64,000 nucleotides of DNA from Vitellaria paradoxa (GCA_019916065.1 CM034239.1:35302419-35366418), one strand, 5' to 3'. Counted from the stretch's first letter, positions 12,134 to 23,772 are shown. The notes: generated from the sequence alone by a model not told the origin. Made by a program: numbers and translations.

Positions 12134-12344
12134 GTTGAGCTAGAGCAATACCCAATTGGACCTCACATCGCTTCCCGGATGCTATTCACTGTATCACTCT
12201 TTATCTCCCTCTGTTTTTTTCTTCATTTGAGTTGTTGAAGTTCTTTGTTTTCATTGATTGTTCTCTGAAAACTTGTTTTTGATAATCGATTAGGCCGAGA
12301 ATTCATTTGGGGATGTGAGCGACAAGGTAGTGGCTAATTTTGGC
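12134..12344 (+). pseudogene. Captured METTL5-like methyltransferase fragment (two exons plus intron)
   Basis: Inside hAT1. 12134-12190 reads VELEQYPIGPHIASRMLFT, followed by a GT; after an AG, 12294-12344 reads AENSFGDVSDKVVANFG. Together this is the start of the METTL5 family (18S rRNA m6A methyltransferase), which in plants continues VELEQYPTGPHIASRML...AEN...GKVVADFGCG; the D of VADFG has become N here. The intron is retained with a recognisable donor and acceptor, so genomic DNA, not cDNA, was acquired. An ATG at 12063 opens a frame (METTTLADKESQSLKE) that stops before the fragment. The catalytic motif DPPFG part is absent. Identification is from memory of the family and short but specific. 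Confidence 0.75.
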
Positions 12345-13500
12345 ATTTCACAAAATGAAAAAAATGACAAAGTAGTTATATTATGTTATTCAGATTTACA
12401 AAAAAGAAAAAAAATAAAAATAAAAATAAAAATGAAAAAATTTCATACGTGAACTTTTTTATTTTTAAGTTTTTAATTTTTTTTAATAATTTTTTTTAAT
12501 AATTTTGTTTAAAAATGGTAGTAATTATATGAGTAAAAACCTAATAAATAAAAATAAATAATTTTAGTGTGTGTATATATATATATATATAAAGTAATCC
12601 AAGAACGATGATATAATTGCATGCATATAATTTTGCATGGCCGGTTTTAATCGTTCCACATGTAATTACATCGCCCCAATAAAATGAAGCTAAGGATAAA
12701 GCATATACAACATTCCGTACAGTTGTGTGATCCCACCGGAAAGCATGGGTTTACGCAGATTTATACTGGTACACACATTTGGCTCTAATACAGATACACA
12801 CATTCATGGATGTAGGTGTATATAGAACTTTATACTTCATGGGTTAGGTGTATATAGAACTTTATACCTCAACTTCTTTCAGTGTCTTGTAATTGAATGT
12901 GTTTCACACCAATATTTTAATTGTTTTGAATAGAGTTGTTCTAATTGGATAACTATTTTGACATACATGTGAGGCATGCATGAATGTTGTGGACACTGAA
13001 GTCTTGGCCAAATTTTATTCTAAATTAATTTGATACTTAGTTTCTATTTACATTTATGGGAGATAATTATAATTACAATTAAGTAGAAAGTCACTGTGGA
13101 GTGTATATGATAAAATGACCTAAATGGATTTTATTTGTGAGATTAGTAAGTAGAAAAACTTAATATAACAACTTAATTTAAATTAAATTAAATTAGCAAA
13201 CACAATAAATGTGCTAAATAAAAGTAATTAACAAGAGCTGCTTATTTAGGCAACTTGCAGGTGTGAAAAATCACGTGCTCCAAAGTCGTTGTCCTTATTA
13301 TTTTCATTCTTCTTATGTAGCTCTTTTTTTAAATTGATTTACCTTGTTTGAGGAAGCTTTGTGATACTTTGAACTTAGGTTATTCTCAAGTTCAAGCTCA
13401 GGTAATTCTTTTTTTTTTTTCCTAATCACAATCCTTTTGTTGATATTTTAGTGGGCTAAATATAATAGTGCTTATTTTTTTATGTAGATAAAAATAATCT

Positions 13501-15525
13501 ATGTCGTCTCCGCCTAGAGAATCCCTTCCATCTTCAACACACACTTGTGTATCTTCCTCTCCTACTCCAAACAATGAGAGTATTGAGATTGATCATTCTT
13601 AAGGAGATGAACAAACTAGAATTGAAGAACCACCAATGATGACTAGGGAAAAAAGGCAAAAGAAATCTACTGTTTGGTTGGAGTTTAAGGAAATTGAGCT
13701 TCTGAATGGAATGAAGAAGGTCGAATGCATACATTGTAAAACTAAATTATCAATGAATGCAACTAGGGCAACAAGTCATTTGAAACGACATTTGGACTCA
13801 TGTGTGACAAGAAAATTGGAGCAGAAAAAACAAAAAACATTGAACTTCCAACCATTGAATTCAAATTTGGATGAAAGGTTAATGGGTCATTCTCTTATGC
13901 AACCAGGTGGAAAGTATGATCACTCACGAATGAGAGAGGCAGTAAGTCATTGGATCCTCATGCATGAACATCCATTCAATGTTGTAGAGGAGCATGGTTA
14001 CAATTTTATGATGAAGGTTGCAAATCCCGAGTTTGAGAAGATTTCACGTAAGAGTCTTAAAATCGATTGTGTGGCAGTGTATGAAGCTGAGAAGTGTAAA
14101 TTGAAAGTATTGCTAAAGGGCATTAGTAAAATTAGTTTAATCATTGATATGTAGAAGTCACAGAATCAAAAGATTGGCTACATGGTTATTACAGGCCATT
14201 TCATTGATTCTGAATGGAGGTTACAAAAACGTTTGCTTAGTTTTCGACATGTGCCGCCTCCTCATCATGGGCTTGATGTGGCTGATGCTATCTACAAATG
14301 TTTGATGGATTGGGGGATTGAGAATAAAGTGTTTTCTATTTCTGTTGACAATGCTTCTTATAATGATACATGTTTGAGGATTTTGAAAGAAAATTTTTCA
14401 AGAAGCATAAGGTTAGTTAGTGATGGAAGACTATTTCACATCCGATGTTGTGCGCACATTCTAAATTTGTTAGTTCAGGATGAACTTGCTCAGATTAAAG
14501 ATATAATTGAGGATGTGCATGAAAGTGTGAGGTTTGTTAACTCTTCTGAGGCGAGGCTCCGAACATTTTGTGAAAATAGTGCAATAGTTACAACTTAAAG
14601 AAAGAAAGTTGATTTTGGATTGTCCTACTCGATGGAATTCCACATATGATATGTTGGCAAGTGCATTAAAATTTAGGAAAGTTTTTCCAAGATTGAAAGA
14701 AAGGAAACCAAGTTATAACAATATGCCAGAATCAGGGGATTGGGATAAAATTGAGAAAATTTGTAAGCTACTCGAAGTTTTTAGTGTAGCTACTAGCATT
14801 ATATCTGGTAGTGATTATCCCACTTCTAACTTGTATTTGACTGAAGTATATAGGGTGAAACAAGATATTGATCAGGCTACAAATGATGATAATGATTTTA
14901 TGCAGGCAATGGCAAGGAGAATGAAAGAGAAGTTTGACAAATATTGGGGTGAATGCAATTTGGTAATGTCTATTGCTAATGTTCTTGATCTGAGGTGTAA
15001 ACTTCTTGGGGTTGAAATGTGTTTTCCTGAAATTTATTCGGAGGATGAGTGTACAAAGAATATAGATGAAGTTAAAAAGGCTTTGTATGAAATTTTTGAT
15101 GATTATGTGCAATTGCATGGTGAAGAAGCATGTAGTGGAGGAATGGATTTCTCTAGAGGTGGCACCAGCTTTAGCTCCCAATCATCATCCTCAGGTTGGT
15201 CCAAACTAATGTCTTATGTACGAACAAAAGAGAGCAATCCTTCAGTTAAGTCAGAATTGGATATTTATCTTGAGGAAGGAGTATATATATGTCAAGCAAG
15301 TTCTCACACCAATTTTAGTGCACTAGAGTGGTGGAAGGCCAATAATTTGAAATTTCAAATTTTATCCAAGATGGCAGCTGATATTCTTGCTATCCCGATC
15401 TCCACTGTAGCTTCAGAATCTACTTTTAGTGCTGGTGGTCGAGTTATCGATTTATATCGTGCTTCTTTAGCTCCTGAAACTGTTGAAGTTTTGATGTGTG
15501 GGGGGATTGGATTCGAATAATTCAT
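13501..15525 (+). pseudogene. hAT transposase, BED zinc finger type, disabled
   Basis: Cut-and-paste transposase of hAT1. Order of parts: N-terminal Ser/Pro region from ATG 13501; BED finger (CIHCKTKL then HLKRHLDSC, about 13729-13800); hAT catalytic region beginning LIIDM at 14137 and continuing IGYMVITGHFID; SVDNASYND about 14341; the family's CCAHILNL motif near 14449; CPTRWNSTYDML at 14621; C-terminal dimerisation (hATC) block with ALEWWK, then ESTFSAGGRVID, ending near 15510. Breaks: in-frame TAA at 13600-13602; in-frame TAG at 14152-14154 at the place of the conserved Trp after the first catalytic Asp; a one-base shift between about 14570 and 14600; a one-base loss in the G-run at 15500-15505 that spoils the usual GDWIR end. 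It is therefore a decayed but nearly full-length gene. Confidence 0.9.
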
Positions 15526-16128
15526 GGTGTGAAAAAAAAATCGAAGGTAATAATATTATGTTATTTTAACTATGTTGTTGTATTTATGGGGAATTATGTT
15601 AGACTTACTTTTTTTTTTTGATATTTTGTATTTGTGTAGATGGAAAAACAACCACAAGAAATCACTTTGCCCGTTTCTCGATAATAATATGATGCTACAT
15701 ACATGTCCAATGGAGGTAAAACTACTATCTTCATTGGTAATATATGTATTTTCAATACATCCTATTTGATATTTTATTTATTTATTTTTATTATTTTGTA
15801 ATTATAGGTTTTGACTTACTGAATCAAGGGACTTATGATGGTATAAAAGATGATATGAAGTTCATGTGATGCTGGCATGCTACTATTTTTGCTGACTTAT
15901 TTTCAAGTTAATTAGTTTTTTGCTTCGAATAGATAAGACACTTTGGAAAGTTGTACTTTAATTGAGTTTGACTCATAGAATATTTTGTTTTTTTGTTTCT
16001 TTTATTTGGAGTACTAGGAGACCTGGTTTTTAATGTTGAAATGGTTATTTCTTTTGTTTTTATAGAGCCCTTGCATAGTTTGATATATCAAAGTTTGGTA
16101 TGGTTGTTTCTTTGTTGTGTTGATGGAG
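15526..16128. other. hAT1 interior downstream of transposase
   Basis: AT-rich, with intron-like T-runs. Around 15640-15710 there is a piece (RWKNNHKKSLCPF) that may be the remnant of a last transposase exon. No recognised host gene. Confidence 0.4.
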
Positions 16129-16370
16129 TATGAACCAGAATTATTTCTGGTTTTAATATATTGTATGAAGCAACCAAAGATTGTGCTTCTCATATTTGTG
16201 TCAAGAAAGATTGTCCTTACTGGAGCCAAGGTAATGCAGGATTTATCTTCAGTTTTTAATATTCTGATTTTAGGTGCTCTTTATTTCTTCTTTTTCTTTT
16301 TTTATTTATTTATTTTTAATGCATTCTTACTCACTGGCTTGTCAAGAATGAAACTTACACAGCCTTTGAA
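16129..16370 (+). pseudogene. Captured TATA-binding protein fragment
   Basis: Inside hAT1. 16129-16230 reads [20 protein letters not shown], then [14 protein letters not shown], the second repeat of TBP (usual: [34 protein letters not shown]). A GT donor follows directly (16231). 16341-16370 then reads [10 protein letters not shown], matching the next TBP exon (V-R-D-E-T-Y-T-A-F-E-N-I-Y-P-V-L) up to FE, where similarity stops abruptly. Substitutions at PG, R and G positions show relaxed selection. The intron is kept, so capture was from genomic DNA. The acceptor upstream of VKNE is not obvious. Confidence 0.85.
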
Positions 16371-16445
16371 GGTTGTGATACTGTGGAAGCCAATGGGGAG
16401 TTGGGTTTGCCCGTTGATTCAAGAGAGTATGGCATTGGTGCCTAG
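16371..16445 (+). pseudogene. Captured RIBA (riboflavin biosynthesis) fragment, in frame with the TBP fragment
   Basis: Directly after the TBP piece and in the same frame: [24 protein letters not shown], ending in TAG before a GT. This matches the GTP cyclohydrolase II part of the plastid bifunctional RIBA enzyme, which reads [23 protein letters not shown]. The last codon here is TAG where CAG (Q) is expected, followed by an exon-donor-like gtact. The next RIBA exon (ILRDLGV..., NNPAKY) is not found downstream. It is non-functional as an enzyme. Confidence rests on an almost exact match of more than 20 residues recalled from the family. Confidence 0.8.
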
Positions 16446-18130
16446 GTACTCCCTGTACATGATTTATGTGATGATTATTATTTCTTTATATGGCTTGAGC
16501 TTCACCAAATTCAAATTCAAATTCAAAAACCCCTGCATATCTGATATAGTGCTTAGCTGAGGTCAAAATCTTACAGAGTTATGCTGCAAGAAGTACATCA
16601 AAATCTTATAGAGTTATTTTTATTGAGAGCTGAATGTTATTATTCTAATGCTTGTCTGTAGTGTTGCTTCTTAAAACATATTTATTTCTTCTATATATAT
16701 GTAGTGCTTACTCAGATAGGTGCATTTCATGATTAGTTGGTCATTTTGTTTCATGGCAACCAAATGAGTAATTTGAGCATGGATATACTCTTAATGATTT
16801 GAGGAGGGCACTTGATTTCCTAGTAAAATGTTGAATAGCAATTGAAGCTAATTGAAGCTACTTTTGTAAAGTGGTTATCATGCAAATTCATGCTACTTTT
16901 GGGGCCTTTCCCATTATGCATTATTCCTAAAACTGGTCTGTATTAGTTGATTGGATCATTTGATTTGGCTGCTTATGAAATTCAGTGGTTGCATTATATT
17001 CTTTTCATACTTCTTTTTCTTTTTTTTTATTTAACCATTTCATTGTAAAAGTTTTTTCTTTCCTAATTTCAACTGTCTATCGGGTGAATATTGCTCATAA
17101 TTTTGGACTTCAATTCATTAAGAACCCCTGCATAATTTTGTGGCTAGTGATGCACATACAACTAATGGTGTTCTTGTGGCTGGACATGGACTCACAGGTT
17201 AGTTTGTTACTGTTTTTTTCTGGCTCAGGTCTATCGTCTACTGATACTGAGGCTGCAAGACTAGGACTGCAGTTCATGGAGCTGGTAAGCTTGTGGAGTT
17301 TAGTCTTGGTAAACGTTTTTTGGAGAGTTGTAATTTGAGGTAACGTTGCCTTTTTTTTTTTTTAATTCCCGAATGTACTGTTGAGTTTGATTAGAAAAGT
17401 GAAAATCAAAATTATTGGAAGTTTCTTCTTGGTTTTAGTTCTCCGATTCTTCTATCTCCTTATTACAATGGAATATTGGTGATTTTGATCCATTGGTTTA
17501 ACTCTCGAAATAATGGTAGGATTTGTGTGTTTTTGGTAATAAAAGATCTTATCTTTAACTAGGATTGTAATAGGAGATTGGTCTGATTAGAGGAATCCTT
17601 CTGTGTATGGCTCACTTCATGTTGAAACACTTGTTGAGATGAGGTCACCGTTGTTTAAGTTTTTAGGCCCATTTTATATGTATTTTTGGGTTATGGTCCA
17701 AAAAAACAAATTTTTGGATATTATTGTTGGGAGAAAATGTTGATTAAAGTCGTCCTCATTTTGCAGATTCCATCAAATAAAGACACAGTGAAGATTCTTT
17801 TGCAATGTTTCTAGCTTTATCTGTTGACGTTTAAAATATGAAATGCATGGTATTTAATTTGAATTAGTGTTACATTGTATTAATTCCAATGTATTCAAAT
17901 AAAATATTAATACTCAGGAATAGAAATATATTTTTGTTGAATGCTCATTGTGTTGTGTCTTGCATTTTTTTAAAATTGTTGGGTCGGCACGCCCGTGTGA
18001 TATCATGTCAGTGTCTCAAGTCAAGTCAATGTCCATGCTTATTAGTCGAATAAAACTCTAAATGTAATAAGCAATTGTATTCTTGTCAATAGCGGCTGTA
18101 CTACTCACAGAGCAATTGTATTCTTGTCAC
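16446..18130. other. hAT1 interior, possible further captured exons
   Basis: Mostly AT-rich. Two exon-like pieces stand out: 17140-17197 reads ASDAHTTNGVLVAGHGLT and ends at AG/gttag; 17230-17284 reads SSTDTEAARLGLQFMEL and ends CTG/gtaagc with a tggctcag acceptor-like run before it. I do not recognise the source protein. They could be a fourth captured gene or chance. Confidence 0.35.
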
Positions 18131-18645
18131 TCATATTTCATCGAACCCGAGCTTTTTCGAGCTCGAACCTGAACTTATTTCAAACACAATGCTTAACCGA
18201 GCTATTCGCGAGCCGAGCTCGAACACTATACTTTCGTTATCGAGCCGAGCTCGAGCTTCACCAACCATTCGAACTCGAGCTCGAGCCGAGCTCGAGCCTA
18301 CTGTCAAACTATCAAGCCGAGCTCGAATATGTTAAAATTCGGTTCGGCTCGGTTCGTTTCCACCCCTAATCTTGAATACAAGATTACTTTCCAACCTCAA
18401 ATACAGGTCACATTTAGAGTTGGCAATTTTAACATGTCACAACAAGTACCCGTTCGAACTCGATTCGATAAGTGCGATTATTTTTAAATTTTACGGGTAA
18501 TGGAGAAGATTAGGGTATAAAAATAAAATAATCATTAGGTTCGAGTATAAAAATGATAAATGTAGTATACCTAACGGGTGTTATCCAAACCTGTCTTAAT
18601 TACTCTAATTACAAGATACTCGATGGGTATTATCTAATTATTACC

Positions 18646-19285
18646 CAAATTATCTGTACTAATTAACTATTTATTGGGTACTCGGTGAGTATTATCCGAT
18701 TATTTAAATTACTCGATTATTAGCCTAAATTATTGGATAATCAAATTTATACAAATAATATATACCATCAATTTGGATACAAAATTATATATATATATAT
18801 ATATATATCCAAATTATCTGTACTAATTAACTATTTATTGGGTACTCGGTGAGTATTATCCGATTATTTAAATTACTCGATTATTATTCTAAATTATCGG
18901 ATAATCAAATTTATACAAATAATATATACCATCAATTTAGATACAAAATTATATATATATATATATATATATCCAAATTATCTGTACTAATTAACTATTT
19001 ATTGGGTACTTGGTGAGTATTATTCGATTATTTAAATTACTCGATTATTAGCCTAAATTATCGGATAATCAAATTTATACAAATAATATATACCATCAAT
19101 TTGGATACAAAATTATATATATATATATCGAAATTATCTGTACTAATTAACTATTTATTGGGTACTTAGTGAGTATTATCCGATTATTTAAATTACTCAA
19201 TTATTAGCCTAAATTATCGGATAATCAAATTTATACAAATAATATATACCATCAATTTGGATACAAAATTATATATATATATTGT
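18646..19285. repeat. Tandem array, four copies of about 164 bp
   Basis: The word AAATTATCTGTACTAATTAA recurs at about 18647, 18811, 18975 and 19131. Each unit carries TTTATTGGGTACT, ATTACTCGATTATT, AATTTATACAAATAATATA, ATACCATCAATTT and a (TA)n run whose length differs between copies. Copies are nearly identical, so the expansion is recent. Confidence 0.95.
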
Positions 19286-20185
19286 ATTTAAAGAACATAG
19301 TCTCTTTAAATAATACCAAATAACTTAATAATCTAACACTAAATAATTTATTTTAGATTTAGAATAAAACGAATGTGCATAAATTATTTCCTTTTTTCTT
19401 TTTGCTTAATTATAGTAGAGGTTTAAGACAAGATGTCACGTCCCAGATTTTCATAACCGAATACCCAGGAGTGACTTGGGATTTATTTGTTGGGTATAAG
19501 AATAAGATGATAATAACACGCTGTCACACCCCAAAATTTTCTTCCAAACTGGGGTTGACCCGCAAGAAAAATTTAAGATATTCAAAATCCCTTATTTATC
19601 TCAAACAATATTTATAAGTCATTGGATTGAATCATTTGATGAGATTTCAACTACAGGGCACAAAATAAAGATAGAGAAAAATATTATAGAGCCATCTAAG
19701 TGTCCCAACCACGCGATTAACATTACATACCAAATAAAAGTAAATTAGGTCTAAACTTAATAATTACAATCATTCCAACAATTATTATTACAGACCACAA
19801 AAATAAAGCCTTCCAGCTCTGTGCAGGAAAGAAAAAAAGATAGATAACTCCTCTAATGAAATATTTAAGAGAAATTAATCTCTTTCCAGCTCATCTTCAG
19901 TATCCCTGTGCTTAATATCCTGAAAAAGATATTCCTACAAGGGGTGACCTACTAAAGCCTAGTAATCAGAATCTCCTAGGTGCCTATGTAGTGGTTGTAA
20001 TGCTACACTGTATTAAGTGACCCATTACAGTGAATGTGATTAGGTGGTATACTGTTTATGCAACAATTAATTCAATAGATCCCAACTGAATAATGTAAAT
20101 TATACTTACAACGGTTTGATGAAACCGTCACCGTAACTACTATTTTACTTACATGTAAAAATAGTTAAATATTGATGTGTGTACC

Positions 20186-20267
20186 ATAATGAAGTCTGTG
20201 TCGCAGTGGTAGGGATCTCAGATTTAGATCTTCAAGGTCTCGGGATCAAATCCCGTAGCAATATAGG

Positions 20268-20280
<13 letters not shown>
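20186..20280 (+). other. tRNA-like (SINE-head-like) segment
   Basis: GTGTCGCAGTGG resembles a polymerase III A box and CGGGATCAAATCCCG forms a perfect T-arm-like hairpin resembling a B box, about 37 nt later. A (TA)n run follows. It does not fold as a complete tRNA. Could be a SINE head captured in the LTR. Confidence 0.4.

Positions 20281-20302
<22 letters not shown>
20272..20302. repeat. (TA)n microsatellite
   Basis: About fifteen TA units directly after the tRNA-like segment. Confidence 0.85.
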
Positions 20303-20307
<5 letters not shown>

Positions 20308-21015
20308 CATCAAAAGGAATTAAATATAATTAAATAATTCCAACACATCATTCATACATAAACAAGAGAGGTTGCTAGTCACAGTAAAATTTGGTAAAGG
20401 AGTTTAATCTAAATCCTCCTAGGATAATCATACTCCTATCCTCCTTTATCCCTAGCCTTGGGAACCAGTGACTTTATGGGCTTAGCATCCAATGCATACC
20501 GACGGTGTCACCCATCAAAAACTTATCCGTCGCGACCGGCTACCTGACTGGCCAGGTTAGAAGGGAGCATCTCTCAAATAAAATGCATGTTCCCATCTTC
20601 ATCTAAAAGACCATTTCTACCCACCTATCACTCCATTGCCAAAAATAACTTTGGCACCAAGTGCCTTAAATTTTTTTCTGACCCTTTTACGTTCCCAAGG
20701 GTAATAAGACATTTTAAATTACAACCGGCAATATCCCCGGGCGATGAACCAAAAGTGAAATTTTTCAGTCACAGGCAGTATATTTTTAAGTACTTTATCT
20801 AAATCACTAATTCAATAATAATTATTAATAAATTAAAGATTTAACATAGTCACCAATATTATCATCACAAAGGTAGGTACTACATGTAAATTAACAAGTA
20901 GCAAGTAGCTCGAAATAATTTAGAATTCAAATTAGTATTTTAGTTAATTATTTTGACAAGTTTTTTGTACTACCTTTGATAAGAATAAAATTATTTCTAA
21001 TGGTATATTAATTAA

Positions 21016-21110
21016 GCCGAGGCTGGTAGCTTAGTAGGCGGGCAACCCTAATTGCGATTTGAAGTCGCAAGTTCGAACCTCATTGGCTGTGATCTCAGTT
21101 TTTGCCTCTT
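21016..21110 (+). other. tRNA-like (SINE-head-like) segment 2
   Basis: GGTAGCTTAGTAGG resembles an A box and GTTCGAACCTC a B box, but the T-arm does not pair as in a true tRNA (GCAAG versus CTCAT). A T-rich tail follows. Most likely a SINE or fossil tRNA-derived sequence inside the LTR. Confidence 0.4.
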
Positions 21111-23772
21111 TTACTTTTTTATTTTATTATTTTATGGAATATAAAGATAATAAATAGCTCTTTGGACTCATATTAAATTTTAGAAAAATTTATAAGTTTT
21201 ATTTTATTCAAAACAATTTGAATAAATTTTCAATCATCATCTTATTTATAACCAAACCTTATCATAGGTTTTTGGCTTCAAGATATCTACAAATATCCAT
21301 AGAATTATTGCAATATTTAGGAAGATATTAAATAAGTTTCATTAAATTCACTTAATCATAAAAATATAGTTATATAACCTGCTAGGTTGACAAAACAATG
21401 CCTAAAAATCAATTAGAATAAATCAAATTCATTTAAAGAAGACCAAATAAGGAAAGAATAAGTTCATTATTTCATTTGGGCATTTTTATCAAATACTATA
21501 AGTGTTTTACTAGATTAGGCCTTGTGAACAAAATCACACATAAATAAATTATTAACATAACTATAATTAACAGAGGGTAATTAGGAATTTAAATAAATCT
21601 TTAACATAATATTCAAAAAAAAAAAAAATCCAAACAAGTATCAATTAAAGGCTAAGCAGAGACATCAGCTTAAAAGAAAAATTCATATAAAATAGAGCAG
21701 AACTCCAATATCTATAAACTTTATATTTGTAGAAACTAGACTTTAAGACCTACAACTTTCATGTTTTACATTTTTTTAAAATTCTAAGGTCTAAAGGTTC
21801 AAAAACAGCATTGAATTCAGTTTGTTCAGAAGATACAGTTTTACACGTGCTCAGTATTTTGGGCATAACTTTTGACTCACAAATCGGATTGATGCAAATC
21901 GTTTTGGGTTGGAAAGAAAACTTAAAGGGATACAACTTTTATACTTTAGCCGAAGTCAAATTCCACCGTTTTAGGGGGTCAAGAGCACATCAGAAGTTAC
22001 AAATAGTGAGCCGTCAGCATATTGGGCTACATCAGTCAAAGTTTCGGTTTCCCTACCCCCAATATACGGGTTATATATTTTTATCACAATCAAATTTTAT
22101 ACTTTAAACCCAGAAAAAATGTTTTAGCTTCAAAATTGAAGGCATCAAATATATTTTAAGAGATTCGTCATCCTACCTCAATGAAGATATTGATGACCAA
22201 GCTTGTGAAGGAAAAATGAGTTGAGTGTTGAACACCACCCAATTGAAAATTTTCAAGTTTTTCTTTTTCCTCCAAACAACACCAAATGTCTAACCACACT
22301 TGATAAAAATATATATTTTTTTCTCTCTTATTTTTTTCTTTTCTTTGAAGGCGCACAATTTATGAGAATCATGGGAGTGTGGAGAAAGTTATTGGTGTAG
22401 AAAATAATCTCCCCTTCACATGCTTCAAAACAATTAAGGTAAGATCATGCATATACAATAGGTAGCATGATCCAAGAATCATGCTTGCTTTTTGACTATC
22501 TAACCATATAATTTAAGAAAGGTATTGGAGGATGGATGAAGATGGGTGGCATCATCTGGGAATCATGCTAGCTTTTTGACAAATTAAACAAATTATTTAA
22601 AAGATACTTTAAGTGTTTAAATCATGCTAGCTAAGTAATTTGGAAGAATGCTTCAAAGTCATCAATGTAGGGTCTTCTTTTTGACTAATTAGCCAGCTAA
22701 TTTGAGAGATTGTGAGAGATGTATGGAAGATGGAAAATGAAGTTGTCGGAAAATAATTTAGAACTACTATTCATGAGTCAACTCAATGAGTGATAAAGTG
22801 AGTTGAAGTGAGTTGAGGTGAGCTAAAGAAAAGGGTTGACCCATGGGTTAATGGACTTGGGTTGGACCAATTAGGTAATTGGGTTAGGAATTGTTTGGAT
22901 AAAAGTTTAGAAATTCTACATTAAACTCCGACATAGGGTAAAATTAAATCCGAAAATCTTTCTAACTAATTTTATCATTCCAAAAATTTTCAAATGCTCA
23001 ATTTCCTAGATTTTTACTATAATAAATATCACTACCACACTTAATCAAATTAATTAAAAAAAATTTTTAGGTTATTACACAAGATCAAATATGAGTTTTT
23101 TTTTTTTTAGTTTTATTTTTATAAAAGTAATATAATAAATTTTACTTAAGTAAAAAAAAAAATTAAATACTTTTATTTAAAGATAATTTTTTTGTCATTT
23201 AAGACGTAAAATTACTTATAAAGTTATTGTATTAAAAGATTTTTTAGTTCTTGTGTTTGATGTAACCACATCATATTTGAAAGTTATGGATACCCGATTA
23301 TTTGACGGATATCCGATTGTCCAATGGGTTAGGAGATGGTAATTATTTAAAAATATCTGTCAAGTACCCGTCTAATCTGAGTTTTTTTTTTTACTCGATG
23401 GGTTTGGGGATGGCATAGGCAATAACCATCCCAATCTGATCCGTTGCATTCTTAGCCACATCAAATAAACCCACGTATATTAAATGCGCTATAAACTATC
23501 ACTGTAATTATTAAGAATACGAATAAATTAGTGGGAATAATAGAGATTTACTGTCATTTATGTCCCACTAACTCTTATTTTATCTTAATTTATATATAGT
23601 TCAAGATAATCATTAGGTAGGGTACGCTCACTATCATTTGCAAAACTCTCTATCTTTATAAACACTCTATGAATTTCTAATTGACCAATCATCAAGGAGC
23701 CCTTGTTCCTACCCTCTTTTTTTGACTATTTTTTTTTATATTTGCAGATATTTGAGAGAGAAACTATAAACG

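Larger units (their letters stand above)
11469..18376 (+). mobile_element. 6.9-kb hAT transposon carrying host gene fragments (hAT1)
   Basis: The element spans 11477-18368. Its terminal inverted repeats start TAGGGGTGGAAACGAAC on both ends (20 of the first 21 bases match). It is flanked by 8-bp duplications ATCCTGAA (11469-11476) and ATCTTGAA (18369-18376), one mismatch, which is diagnostic for hAT. Both subterminal regions are packed with the word CGAGC or its complement: about eight CGAGC at 11505-11660, about thirteen at 18135-18350. These are likely transposase-binding repeats. Inside are a broken BED/hAT transposase on the + strand (13501-15525) and fragments that read as METTL5, TBP and RIBA host genes (listed separately). 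The transposase has several stops and shifts, so the copy is not autonomous. Confidence 0.85.
19522..23079 (+). mobile_element. Probable 3.6-kb solo LTR of a gypsy-type element
   Basis: Begins TGTCACACCCCAAAATTTT and ends TTTTTAGGTTATTACA (TG...CA). No polyprotein inside; the interior contains the spaced, moderately complex non-coding text seen in long plant gypsy LTRs. A second LTR-start-like segment (TGTCACGTCCCAGATTTT) sits just upstream at 19433. Flanking 5-mers CACGC and CAAGA match at only 3 of 5 positions, so the target duplication is weak. It splits the hAT3 element. Confidence 0.5.
18407..23462. mobile_element. Probable second hAT-like element (hAT3), filled by later insertions
   Basis: 18415 starts TAGAGTTGGCAA; the reverse complement of the end at 23454 reads TAAGAATGCAACGGATC, both variants of the TAGGGATGGCAACGGGT-type hAT end. 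Flanks are GTCACATT (18407-18414) and GCCACATC (23455-23462), 6 of 8 identical with two C/T differences. Inner subterminal words such as GGGTACTCGG and ATACCCGATTATT occur at both ends. No transposase is present: the interior is a 164-bp tandem array and a long solo LTR. Non-autonomous and old. Confidence 0.5.

Noticed and set aside
14768..15181. 137-aa minus-strand frame inside the hAT1 transposase
   Set aside because: Antisense shadow of the conserved transposase C-terminal half on the plus strand.
16014..16229. Minus-strand frame over the TBP fragment
   Set aside because: Antisense of the TBP-like reading, which has the clear family match.
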